The position numbers and the translations under genes are program-made. A stretch of 10,448 nucleotides of DNA from an uncultured Bacteroidales bacterium (GTDB lineage: Bacteria; Bacteroidota; Bacteroidia; Bacteroidales; UBA932). Below the pieces are notes generated by a model. It worked only from the letters and a program-made list of their open reading frames with translations, searched no databases and was not told where the DNA came from. Of the stretch, positions 1 through 6,774 are shown piece after piece. The DNA lies in the NCBI GenBank assembly GCA_937900465.1, contig CALCEJ010000130.1, positions 1-10,448 of the forward strand, written 5' to 3'. The first letter of the stretch is position 1, and each line of letters begins with the position of its first letter.

Positions 1-57
1 CTGGTCGAGGAGGTCAGAGGCACATTCAAGGGTGTCCGGTTCAACGATAATCAATAA
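1..57 (+). CDS. C-terminal end of an upstream ATPase-operon gene (probably DUF2764 protein), partial
   Basis: The reading frame that opens the window runs for 18 codons (LVEEVRGTFKGVRFNDNQ) and stops with TAA at 55-57, 13 nt before the ATG of the V-ATPase A subunit. The rest lies outside the window, so the sequence alone does not identify the family. In Bacteroidota, chlamydiae and spirochaetes, the gene just before subunit A in this operon type is usually a DUF2764 protein, often suspected of replacing the missing subunit C/d. That assignment rests on position and is an inference; the existence of a coding tail is supported by the spacing and the in-frame stop. Confidence 0.55.
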   Translation: MVEEVRGTFKGVRFNDNQ

Positions 58-70
58 ACACGAACGATAT

Positions 71-1825
71 ATGAAAACTACTGGCAAAGTTACCGGTATT
101 GTTTCCAACCTGGTCACAGTCCTCGTGGACGGTCCTGTAGCGGAGAACGAGATCTGCTATATCGACCTCCACGGCGTGAAGATGATGGCCGAGGTGATCA
201 AGGTTGGAGGAAAACTCGCGCAGGTACAGGTCTTCGAGAGTACGCGCGGACTCCGGAACGGAGACAGCGTGGAATTCGAAGGAAGGATGCTTGAGGCCAC
301 ACTGGGCCCCGGCCTTCTGTCCAGCGTCTATGACGGTCTCCAGAACGACCTGACCACGATGGAGGACGTCTTCCTCCGGAGGGGAGAATACACAGATCCC
401 CTCGACCGCAAGAAACTGTGGGACTTCACCCCCATCGCCGCCCCCGGAGACCGGGTGGCCGCGGCAGACTGGCTGGGCGAAGTGAAGGAAGGATGGCTCC
501 CCCACAAGATAATGGTCCCGTTCTCTTTCAAGGGAGAATACACGGTGAAATCCGTCAAAGAGGCCGGACAGTACAACGTGGATACGGTCATCGCAGTCCT
601 TTCGAATGAAGACGGCGAGGATGTTCCCGTCACGATGACACAGAAGTGGCCCGTCAAGGTCGCAATCAAAGGATACAAGGAAAAGCCCCGTCCCTCGAGG
701 ATAATGGAAACCGGCGTCCGTGTCATCGATACCCTCAATCCCATCGCGGAAGGCGGCACCGGATTCATCCCCGGTCCCTTCGGATGCGGCAAGACCGTCC
801 TCCAGCACGCTATCGCAAAGCAGGGCGATGCTGACGTAATCGTGATGGCCGCCTGCGGAGAACGCGCTAACGAGGTCGTGGAGATCTTCACTGAGTTCCC
901 CGAACTGATAGACCCCCATACCGGCCGTCACCTGATGGAGCGTACCACCATCATCTGCAACACGTCGAATATGCCTGTCGCCGCCCGTGAGGCCTCCGTC
1001 TATACGGCAATGACAATCTGCGAATACTACAGGGCGATGGGCCTGAAGTGTCTCCTTCTTGCTGACTCGACTTCAAGATGGGCCCAGGCCCTTCGTGAAA
1101 TGTCCAACCGTATGGAGGAACTCCCCGGCGCAGACGCCTTCCCCGTGGACCTTTCCGCCATCATCTCCGCCTTCTACTCGAGGGCCGGAATGGTTGTCCT
1201 GAACAACGGCAAGACCGGCGCGGTCACCTTCATCGGCACGGTATCCCCTGCCGGCGGTAACCTGAAGGAGCCCGTCACCGAATCCACCAAGAAGAGCGCC
1301 CGCTGCTTCTACGCCCTCGAGCAGAACCGCGCAGACCAGAAGCGCTATCCCGCCGTCAACCCTATCGACTCCTACTCCAAGTATCTCGAATATCCTGAGA
1401 TTATCTCCTACCTCGACGAGACTGTCGAAAAGGGATGGGTGGACAAGGTTATGAAACTCAAGAACATTATCCGCCGCGGCAAGGAGACGATGGAACAGAT
1501 CAACATCCTCGGTGATGACGGTGTTCCAATGAGTTATCACGTAACGTTCTGGAAGAGCGAACTCGTGGACTTCATCATCCTCCAGCAGGACGGATTCGAC
1601 CCCGTGGACTCCCTCTGCCCTATCGAGAGGCAGCGTTTCATGGTGGACGTGGTGCTCGATATCTGCGAAAGGGATTTCGAGTTCGAGGACTACGAAAAAT
1701 GCCGCGACTGGTTCAAAAACATCTTCAACGAACTCCGCCAGATGAACTACTCCGAGTTCCATAGCGAGGCCTTTGAAAAGTATTACAACGACGTACTAAA
1801 ACTCCTGGAAGAAAATGGCAAATAG
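71..1825 (+). CDS. ntpA: V-type ATP synthase/ATPase catalytic subunit A
   Basis: This is the catalytic subunit of the soluble V1 head; it hydrolyses or makes ATP at its interface with subunit B. The product is 584 aa, normal for prokaryotic A subunits. In order it has an N-terminal beta-barrel (about 1-70), the A-specific insertion (about 110-185), the nucleotide-binding domain (about 200-440) and a helical C-terminal domain. The P-loop GPFGCGKT is at 235-242 (Lys241). The catalytic glutamate is Glu264 in CGERANE; most relatives have GERGNE. The P-loop Cys239 and Cys516 (in SLCPI) align with the cysteine pair of eukaryotic A subunits. I chose ATG71 because the protein then starts MKTTGKVTGIVSNLVTV, a typical family start; a GTG at 32 would run into the upstream gene. 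The gene overlaps ntpB by 11 bp. No strong Shine-Dalgarno sequence is visible, as is usual in Bacteroidota. Confidence 0.97.
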   Translation: MKTTGKVTGIVSNLVTVLVDGPVAENEICYIDLHGVKMMAEVIKVGGKLAQVQVFESTRGLRNGDSVEFEGRMLEATLGPGLLSSVYDGLQNDLTTMEDVFLRRGEYTDPLDRKKLWDFTPIAAPGDRVAAADWLGEVKEGWLPHKIMVPFSFKGEYTVKSVKEAGQYNVDTVIAVLSNEDGEDVPVTMTQKWPVKVAIKGYKEKPRPSRIMETGVRVIDTLNPIAEGGTGFIPGPFGCGKTVLQHAIAKQGDADVIVMAACGERANEVVEIFTEFPELIDPHTGRHLMERTTIICNTSNMPVAAREASVYTAMTICEYYRAMGLKCLLLADSTSRWAQALREMSNRMEELPGADAFPVDLSAIISAFYSRAGMVVLNNGKTGAVTFIGTVSPAGGNLKEPVTESTKKSARCFYALEQNRADQKRYPAVNPIDSYSKYLEYPEIISYLDETVEKGWVDKVMKLKNIIRRGKETMEQINILGDDGVPMSYHVTFWKSELVDFIILQQDGFDPVDSLCPIERQRFMVDVVLDICERDFEFEDYEKCRDWFKNIFNELRQMNYSEFHSEAFEKYYNDVLKLLEENGK

Positions 1826-3134
1826 AGCATATCAGAGAATATACACACAGCTTGAGAGCATTACGAAGGCGACGGTTTCGCTCCGCGCCGCCGGAGTCTC
1901 GAACGACGAGCTCGCCGTTGTTGCCGGCCGCCTTGCCCAGGTTGTCCGCACCAAGGGAGACGTCGTAACCCTCCAGATCTTCTCCGGAACAGAAGGCATT
2001 CCAACCAATGCGGAGGTGGTATTCCTCGGCGAACCTCCTACCCTTAAGGTCAGCGACGAGCTCTCCGGACGCTTCTTCGACGCTTATGGTCACCCCATCG
2101 ACGGCGGCCCGGAAATCGAAGGCGAACTCCGCCAGATCGGCGGCCCGTCCGTCAATCCTTACAAGAGGCGCCAGCCTTCCCAGCTGATCCCTACCGGAAT
2201 CGCAGGCATCGACCTCAACAACACCCTCGTCTCCGGACAGAAAATCCCCTTCTTTGCGGATCCCGACCAGCCTTACAACAAGGTTATGGCCGATGTCGCC
2301 CTGCGCGCTGACGTTGACAAGATCATCCTCGGGGGAATGGGCCTTTCCAACGACGACTACCTTTTCTTCCGCCACAGCTTCGAAGCCGCAGGCGCCCTCG
2401 ACAAGATCATCTGTTTTATCAATACGACTGAGAACCCCCCGGTAGAGAGGCTTCTCATCCCGGATATGGCTCTTACCGCCGCGGAATACTTCGCCGTGGA
2501 CAAGAATGAGAAGGTGCTGGTTCTGCTGACGGATATGACCCTCTACGCTGACGCGCTTTCCATCGTCTCCAACCGTATGGACCAGATCCCTTCGAAGGAC
2601 TCGATGCCGGGTTCCCTCTACAGCGACCTTGCAAAGATCTACGAGAAAGCCGTCCAGCTTCCGACCGAAGGGTCCATCACCATCATTGCGGTCACAACCC
2701 TCAATGACGGTGACATCACCCACGCAATCCCTGACAACACCGGATACATCACGGAAGGCCAGCTCTACCTCAAGGCCGATACTGACACCGGAAAGGTCAT
2801 CATCGACCCGTTCCGTTCGCTCAGCCGTCTGAAACAGCTGGTCCAGGGCAAGAAGACCCGTGAGGACCATTCCCAGGTCATGAACGCATCCGTGCGTCTT
2901 TACGCTGACGCGCAGAACGCGAAGACCAAGCTCGAGAACGGTTTCGACCTTTCCGACTACGACCGCCGCTGCCTGCAGTACGCGAAGGACTATGCCGTCG
3001 AACTCCTTTCGATCGACGTCAACATCACCATCGACCAGATGCTGGACACTGCCTGGGCCCTTTTCGCAAGGTACTTCTCCCCCGCGGAGACCGGCATCAA
3101 GCAGGCTCTTATCGACAAATACTGGAAGAAATAA
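1815..3134 (+). CDS. ntpB: V-type ATP synthase/ATPase regulatory subunit B
   Basis: This is the non-catalytic subunit that alternates with A in the A3B3 head. The product is 439 aa, somewhat shorter than many B subunits (about 460-480 aa). There is no Walker A motif: the equivalent stretch reads QKIPFFADPDQPYNKV, as expected for a B subunit. Family landmarks are PNxIxAG-like IPTGIAGIDLNNT, SNRMDQIPSKDSMPGSLYSDLAKIYEKA, and IPDNTGYITEGQLYL. Arg338 in RSLSRL corresponds to the arginine finger that reaches the catalytic site on A (Arg350 in E. hirae NtpB). The start codon lies inside the end of ntpA and the stop shares one base with ntpD (TAATG), so the three are probably translationally coupled and made in matched amounts. 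Confidence 0.96.
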   Translation: MANRAYQRIYTQLESITKATVSLRAAGVSNDELAVVAGRLAQVVRTKGDVVTLQIFSGTEGIPTNAEVVFLGEPPTLKVSDELSGRFFDAYGHPIDGGPEIEGELRQIGGPSVNPYKRRQPSQLIPTGIAGIDLNNTLVSGQKIPFFADPDQPYNKVMADVALRADVDKIILGGMGLSNDDYLFFRHSFEAAGALDKIICFINTTENPPVERLLIPDMALTAAEYFAVDKNEKVLVLLTDMTLYADALSIVSNRMDQIPSKDSMPGSLYSDLAKIYEKAVQLPTEGSITIIAVTTLNDGDITHAIPDNTGYITEGQLYLKADTDTGKVIIDPFRSLSRLKQLVQGKKTREDHSQVMNASVRLYADAQNAKTKLENGFDLSDYDRRCLQYAKDYAVELLSIDVNITIDQMLDTAWALFARYFSPAETGIKQALIDKYWKK

Positions 3135-3745
3135 TGGCAATTAAATTCCAATACAACAAAACGTCGCTGAACGAACTGGGCAAACAGCTCAAGGTCCGTC
3201 AGAGGGCTCTCCCTACCCTTCAGAACAAGGAGAGCGCCCTGAGGCTCGAGGTGAGAAAGGCCCGGGAAGACAGTGACCGGCTTGTTTCGGAACTTGATGC
3301 CGCCCTGAAAAGATACGACTATCTTGCAGCCCTCTGGAACGAATTCGATGCAGGGCTCATCAGCATCACGGACGTGGACCTGTACACCGTGAAAGTCGCC
3401 GGCGTGAAAACTCCGGCCCTCGGGGATATCCACTACGAGATCCATCCCTTCAACGCCTTCGTCAGCCCCGCCTGGTATGCTGACGGTGTGGCGATACTGA
3501 AGGAGCTCTCCCGGATCGGGATAGAATCCGAGGTATGCCTTGAAAAGGCAAGGATCCTTGACTGGCAGAGGAGGAAGACGACCCAGAAGGTCAACCTCTA
3601 CGAAAAAGTCCAGATTCCCGGTTATCAGGATGCTATCCGCAAGATAAAACGCTATATGGAGGATGAGGAAAACCTCTCCAAGGCGGCATCGAAAATAGTC
3701 AAGTCGCGTCACGCGGCTGAGGAGGAGGAGGCTCCCGCGGTATGA
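3134..3745 (+). CDS. ntpD: V-type ATP synthase/ATPase central-stalk subunit D
   Basis: Subunit D is the rotor shaft that turns inside the A3B3 head and passes torque to the membrane ring. The product is 203 aa, the normal family length. The N-terminal helix begins KTSLNELGKQLKVRQRALPTLQNKESALRLEVRKA (quoted in pieces: KTSLNELGKQLKVRQRALP, then TLQNKESALRLEV), the characteristic start of the antiparallel coiled coil. The C-terminal helix carries VNLYEKVQIPGYQDAIRKIK, a standard family signature. The middle (about 60-125) is the short globular part. The tail is acidic (EEEEAPAV). It overlaps ntpB by one base and ntpI by four (ATGA). No ntpF/G-type partner gene lies next to it, although D normally pairs with subunit F. 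Confidence 0.95.
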   Translation: MAIKFQYNKTSLNELGKQLKVRQRALPTLQNKESALRLEVRKAREDSDRLVSELDAALKRYDYLAALWNEFDAGLISITDVDLYTVKVAGVKTPALGDIHYEIHPFNAFVSPAWYADGVAILKELSRIGIESEVCLEKARILDWQRRKTTQKVNLYEKVQIPGYQDAIRKIKRYMEDEENLSKAASKIVKSRHAAEEEEAPAV

Positions 3746-5532
3746 TAGAGAAAATGACAAAATACTCCGTCGTACTCCGGAGCGGAGACCAGGAATCCTT
3801 CCTCGCAAAGCTGCAGGAGCTGGGCCTCGTGGATATCACAAGGAGCAGGAAACCCGTAAGCGAAGCTTCCCTGAAGGCTCTTTCAGAGATTGAACACATC
3901 AAGGGCCTTGTCGACGGCCTTAAAAAGGTCGAGATTCCGGATGGGACCGTCGCCCGGGACCTTGACGGGGACATCGTACTCCGTACCGGAGAACTACTGA
4001 AGCAGTACAGCGGCAACATCGAAACGATAAGCGCCCTTGAAAAGGAACGGAACCGGATCGCCGCGTGGGGCCCATACGACACCTCCCTTGTCGGGGAACT
4101 CTCCGATGCGGGCGCACCCCTTCATTTCCACGTCCTTTCAAAGAAGTCGTTCAAAGATGAATGGGCTGAAGATTACGCCCTGTCTGTCGTTGCGGAGGTA
4201 AAGGGCAATGTCCGCTTTGTCGTAGCTGGCGAAGACGGCCTCCCCGGCGAGATTCCCGCCCCCCGGACTGACCTTGGATCGATCGAGGGCGAAATCTCCG
4301 AAGCGGAGAAAAACTGCGCTGAAGTCCTTTCAGAGCTCGCCGGAGCGAGGAATCGCATCGCTGAACTTGAGGCGCTTCGAAGCGAAGGATCTTCCCGCCT
4401 TGACCTTATCCTTGCTGACGAATCGGCAGTACCTGCCGTGGAGAACACCCTGGTCATTCTGGAAGGATACGCTCCCGTAGGCTCTGACGCTCCCGTGACT
4501 GATTTTCTCGAATCTTCCGGCGTTGTCTATCTCAAGGAAGAGGCGACCGTCGAAGACAATCCTCCCATTGCATTCCGCAACAACAGGTTTGTCCGGATGT
4601 TCGAGACCCTGACGGATATGTACGGCCGTCCGGCCTACGACGGCTTTGACCCTACCCCCTATATCAGCATTTTCTTCCTGCTGTTCTTCGCATTCTGCAT
4701 GGGAGACGCCGGTTACGGGCTTGTACTGGTTTTGATAGGCCTGCTCCTTCGAAAATCCGCCAAGGACCTTGCGCCGCTGGTCGTCACTCTCGGTCTTGGA
4801 ACCGTGGTAATAGGATTCCTGTTCCACACGTTCTTCTCGATGGATATCTCCACGTGGCGGATTTTCGCCCCCATCAAGGGTATGTTCCTGCCTTCACAGA
4901 TAGCAGGCAACGATGCAACTATGGTCCTGTCTCTTGCCATAGGTGTCCTTCACATCTGTCTCGCGATGGTAGTAAAGACCATCCACGAGACCAGGACCAA
5001 GGGCTTCTATGCAAGCCTTGGTACCTGGGGATGGACGCTGCTTGTAGTGGGTGGTGTAATCGTCGCCGCCTTTGCCCTTGCAGGCGTTCTTGACGCTGTG
5101 CTCACCAAATGGATCGTGATAGTTCTGGGCTTGGTTTCCGCGCTTGGGATATTCGTATTCAACGACCCGAAGCGAAACAAGCTGGCAAACATAGGGATGG
5201 GCCTGTGGGATACTTACAATATGGTTACCGGTCTTGTCGGAGATGTACTCAGTTACATACGTCTTTACGCCCTCGGACTCGCCGGGGCAATGCTCGGAAA
5301 GGCCTTCAACGATATGGGAATGATGATACTGGGAGATACTCCGAACATCGGAAAATGGCTGGCCTTCCTGCTTCTTGTGATCTTCGGACACACGCTGAAC
5401 ATCGCCATGTGCGCCCTCGGCGCCTTTGTCCACCCGCTTCGCCTTAACTTCCTGGAGTTCTTCAAGAATGCCGGCTACGAGGCTTCCGGACGCAATTTTA
5501 ACCCCCTTAAAAAATCTTTAAACAAACAATAA
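3742..5532 (+). CDS. ntpI: V-type ATP synthase/ATPase membrane subunit I (a-subunit)
   Basis: This is the stator subunit of the membrane part: its N-terminal half ties to the peripheral stalk and its C-terminal half provides the ion half-channels next to the K ring. The product is 596 aa, in the short range for the family. Residues 1-300 are soluble and include a coiled coil around 180-225. From about 305 on there are roughly seven hydrophobic segments. GDAGYG at 321-326 and DPTPYISIFFLLFFAFCMG just before it are typical of the start of the membrane domain. Arg507 in SYIRLYALGLAG matches the essential arginine of Vph1/NtpI, and Arg567 in HPLRLNFLEFF matches the second conserved arginine near the C-terminus. 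The start overlaps ntpD by 4 bp, and the gene ends 3 nt before ntpK. Confidence 0.96.
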   Translation: MIEKMTKYSVVLRSGDQESFLAKLQELGLVDITRSRKPVSEASLKALSEIEHIKGLVDGLKKVEIPDGTVARDLDGDIVLRTGELLKQYSGNIETISALEKERNRIAAWGPYDTSLVGELSDAGAPLHFHVLSKKSFKDEWAEDYALSVVAEVKGNVRFVVAGEDGLPGEIPAPRTDLGSIEGEISEAEKNCAEVLSELAGARNRIAELEALRSEGSSRLDLILADESAVPAVENTLVILEGYAPVGSDAPVTDFLESSGVVYLKEEATVEDNPPIAFRNNRFVRMFETLTDMYGRPAYDGFDPTPYISIFFLLFFAFCMGDAGYGLVLVLIGLLLRKSAKDLAPLVVTLGLGTVVIGFLFHTFFSMDISTWRIFAPIKGMFLPSQIAGNDATMVLSLAIGVLHICLAMVVKTIHETRTKGFYASLGTWGWTLLVVGGVIVAAFALAGVLDAVLTKWIVIVLGLVSALGIFVFNDPKRNKLANIGMGLWDTYNMVTGLVGDVLSYIRLYALGLAGAMLGKAFNDMGMMILGDTPNIGKWLAFLLLVIFGHTLNIAMCALGAFVHPLRLNFLEFFKNAGYEASGRNFNPLKKSLNKQ

Positions 5533-5535
5533 CAT

Positions 5536-5964
5536 ATGGAACAAGTTTTAGCTTATCTTGGACTGGGACTGGTGCTCGCACTTGCCGGCATCGGATCCTC
5601 CATCGGCACCACAATCGCAGGCAACGCTGCAGAAGGTGCCCTCAAACGCAAACCGGAGTCCTCCGGAAGTTATCTGCTGCTTTCCGCCCTTCCTTCCACC
5701 CAGGGAATCTACGGCTTCGTGGCTTTTCTGGTTATGATGGGGAAATACACCGGCGGAACCCTTAGCGGATGGATCTGCTTCGGCGTCGGCCTTGCGGCAG
5801 GTGTCGGCATCCTTATATCCGGCATCCGGCAGGGTCAGGTCTGCGCTAACGGTATCGTGGGCGTCTCCCAGGGCCACAACGTTGTCACCAACACCCTTAT
5901 CTACGCCGCTCTCCCGGAGTTCTACGCAATCCTTTGCCTTGTAGGCGCAATTCTGGCCCATTAA
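5536..5964 (+). CDS. ntpK: V-type ATP synthase/ATPase rotor-ring subunit K (proteolipid, 4 TM)
   Basis: This is the ion-carrying rotor-ring subunit. The 142-aa protein is almost entirely hydrophobic and forms two helical hairpins, the double-hairpin form of V-type K subunits. The ion-binding glutamate is Glu128 in ALPEFYAIL (fourth helix). The matching place in the second helix has ALPSTQGIYG with no acidic residue, so there is one carboxylate per four helices. Leu52, Thr55, Gln56, Tyr59, Gln99 and Glu128 reproduce the set that coordinates Na+ in E. hirae NtpK (L61, T64, Q65, Y68, Q110, E139). Within each stretch the spacing is the same. Sodium coupling is therefore a reasonable inference. 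It sits 3 nt after ntpI and 4 nt before the superoxide dismutase gene. Confidence 0.96.
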   Translation: MEQVLAYLGLGLVLALAGIGSSIGTTIAGNAAEGALKRKPESSGSYLLLSALPSTQGIYGFVAFLVMMGKYTGGTLSGWICFGVGLAAGVGILISGIRQGQVCANGIVGVSQGHNVVTNTLIYAALPEFYAILCLVGAILAH

Positions 5965-5968
5965 TAAT

Positions 5969-6553
5969 ATGATTACCGCCTGCACACTCCCCTACGCCCC
6001 GGATGCCCTTGCACCCGCGATAAGCGCTGAGACAATCTCTTTCCACTACGGAAAGCACCTCGCGACCTACGTCAATAACCTCAACGCCGCCCTTCCCGGC
6101 AGCGCCTTCGAGGGTATGGAACTGGAGGAGATCGTCAAAAAGGCGGACGGTCCCCTCTACAACAACGCCGGACAAACGCTCAATCACAACCTCTACTTTA
6201 CCCAGTTCGCCCCCCGGCGCGACAACAACGCCCCGAAGGGTAAGTTGGCGCTGGCTATAGACAAGGAGTTCGGAAGTTTCGATGCATTCAAGAAGGAATT
6301 TACCGCAAAGGGAGCGGGCCTTTTCGGAAGCGGATGGGTGTTCCTTAGCGCAAAGGCTGACGGATCCCTTGTCATAACTCAGGAGCCCAACGCCGGCAAC
6401 CCCCTCAGAAGCGGCCTTACCCCCATTCTGACCTTCGACGTGTGGGAGCACGCTTACTACCTTGATTTCCAGAACCGGAGGGCTGACCAGCTCGCCGCCC
6501 TCTGGGATATAGTAAACTGGGACGTCGTTTCGGAGAGGTACGCTGAAAGATAA
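5969..6553 (+). CDS. sodB: Superoxide dismutase, Fe-type (Fe/Mn family)
   Basis: This cytoplasmic enzyme converts superoxide to hydrogen peroxide and oxygen. The product is 194 aa, a full-length Fe/Mn SOD with both domains and no signal peptide. The four metal ligands are His26 (SFHYGKH), His73 (TLNHNLYF), Asp157 and His161 (DVWEHAYY). The active-site residues Tyr34 and His30 are also present. Gln69 in NNAGQTLNH is at the position used by iron SODs rather than manganese SODs. Thr155, two residues before the metal-binding Asp, is Gly155 in the metal-flexible Porphyromonas gingivalis enzyme and Thr in E. coli SodB, which favours an iron enzyme. The gene starts only 4 nt after ntpK and I see no good promoter in between, so it probably depends on the ATPase operon transcript. 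A hairpin terminator follows at once. Confidence 0.96.
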   Translation: MITACTLPYAPDALAPAISAETISFHYGKHLATYVNNLNAALPGSAFEGMELEEIVKKADGPLYNNAGQTLNHNLYFTQFAPRRDNNAPKGKLALAIDKEFGSFDAFKKEFTAKGAGLFGSGWVFLSAKADGSLVITQEPNAGNPLRSGLTPILTFDVWEHAYYLDFQNRRADQLAALWDIVNWDVVSERYAER

Positions 6554-6554
6554 A

Positions 6555-6585
6555 AAAAGGCTGCACCTCGAAAGTGCAGCCTTTT
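6555..6585. terminator. Bidirectional intrinsic terminator between sodB and tRNA-Glu
   Basis: A perfect 8-bp GC-rich stem (GGCTGCAC at 6559-6566 with GTGCAGCC at 6574-6581) with a 7-nt loop is flanked by AAAA and TTTT, which extend the pairing to 12 bp. Read rightward it starts right after the sodB stop and ends in TTTT. Read leftward it begins one base beyond the tRNA 3' end and ends in seven Ts (complement of 6552-6558). It can therefore stop both the ATPase-sodB transcript and the tRNA transcript. Confidence 0.9.
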
Positions 6586-6586
6586 G

Positions 6587-6658
6587 TACTGGGTAGGAGA
6601 ATCGAACTCCTATTGCGAGATTGAGAATCTCGAGTACTAACCGTTATACGAACCCAGC
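6587..6658 (-). tRNA. tRNA-Glu (anticodon CTC)
   Basis: On the minus strand the 72-nt sequence folds as a complete cloverleaf. The acceptor stem is GCTGGGT with ACCCAGT (one G-U pair at the end), and the discriminator is A. The D arm contains TAACGGTTAG. The anticodon stem is CGAGA/TCTCG with loop TTCTCAA, giving anticodon CTC (complement of 6623-6625), which reads GAG. The variable loop is the 4-nt CAAT, and the T arm is AGGAG-TTCGATT-CTCCT. The 3' CCA is not encoded, so it must be added by the CCA-adding enzyme. The D-arm sequence and short variable loop fit bacterial tRNA-Glu. A consensus Bacteroides promoter lies 11 nt upstream and a terminator follows immediately. Confidence 0.95.
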
Positions 6659-6669
6659 GGTTGGGAATG

Positions 6670-6700
6670 CAAAGGTACGGCTTTTTTTCGGAATTCCAAA
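6670..6700 (-). promoter_or_regulatory. Promoter of tRNA-Glu (Bacteroides-type)
   Basis: On the minus strand TTTG (complement of 6697-6700) is followed after 19 bp by TACCTTTG (complement of 6670-6677). This matches the Bacteroides sigma-ABfr consensus of a TTTG -33 element and a TAnnTTTG -7 element. The tRNA 5' end is 11 nt beyond the -7 element, so the leader to be trimmed would be only a few bases. Confidence 0.85.
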
Positions 6701-6733
6701 TTTTATTTGAGAAAAGAAGTCTTTTTGGAATTC
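6691..6733. repeat. 10-bp inverted repeat spanning the two divergent -33 elements
   Basis: GAATTCCAAA at 6691-6700 and TTTGGAATTC at 6724-6733 are perfect reverse complements separated by 23 bp. Each arm contains the -33 TTTG of one of the two divergent promoters (tRNA-Glu leftward, glmM rightward). The two promoters thus share the same ten bases from the -33 element inward. The arms could be a shared operator or polymerase-contact sequence, or chance. Confidence 0.7.
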
Positions 6734-6755
6734 GGACGCAAAATTGATACATTTG
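6724..6755 (+). promoter_or_regulatory. Promoter of glmM (Bacteroides-type)
   Basis: TTTG at 6724-6727 is followed after 20 bp by TACATTTG at 6748-6755, matching the Bacteroides consensus. Transcription should start roughly 5-8 nt past the -7 element, near 6760-6763. That is downstream of the in-frame ATG at 6757 and upstream of the ATG at 6775, so it decides the translation start of glmM. Confidence 0.85.
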
Positions 6756-6774
6756 TATGATAATAGAAAACAGT

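Noticed and set aside
32..70. GTG at 32 as an earlier start for subunit A
   Set aside because: It would overlap the upstream gene's last codons and add 13 residues not typical of A subunits; ATG71 gives the normal MKTTGKVTGIV start.
1725..3140. Long open frame on the minus strand opposite ntpB (about 470 codons)
   Set aside because: It mirrors the codon bias of ntpB, has no family resemblance I recognise, and no promoter or spacing that fits; ntpB is certain.
5900..5968. ATCCTTTG in the end of ntpK as a possible sodB promoter element
   Set aside because: It breaks the TA of the TAnnTTTG consensus and has no convincing -33 partner.
6757..6774. ATG at 6757 as the glmM start
   Set aside because: It is one base past the -7 element, so it is upstream of the expected transcription start; ATG6775 matches the family N-terminus.
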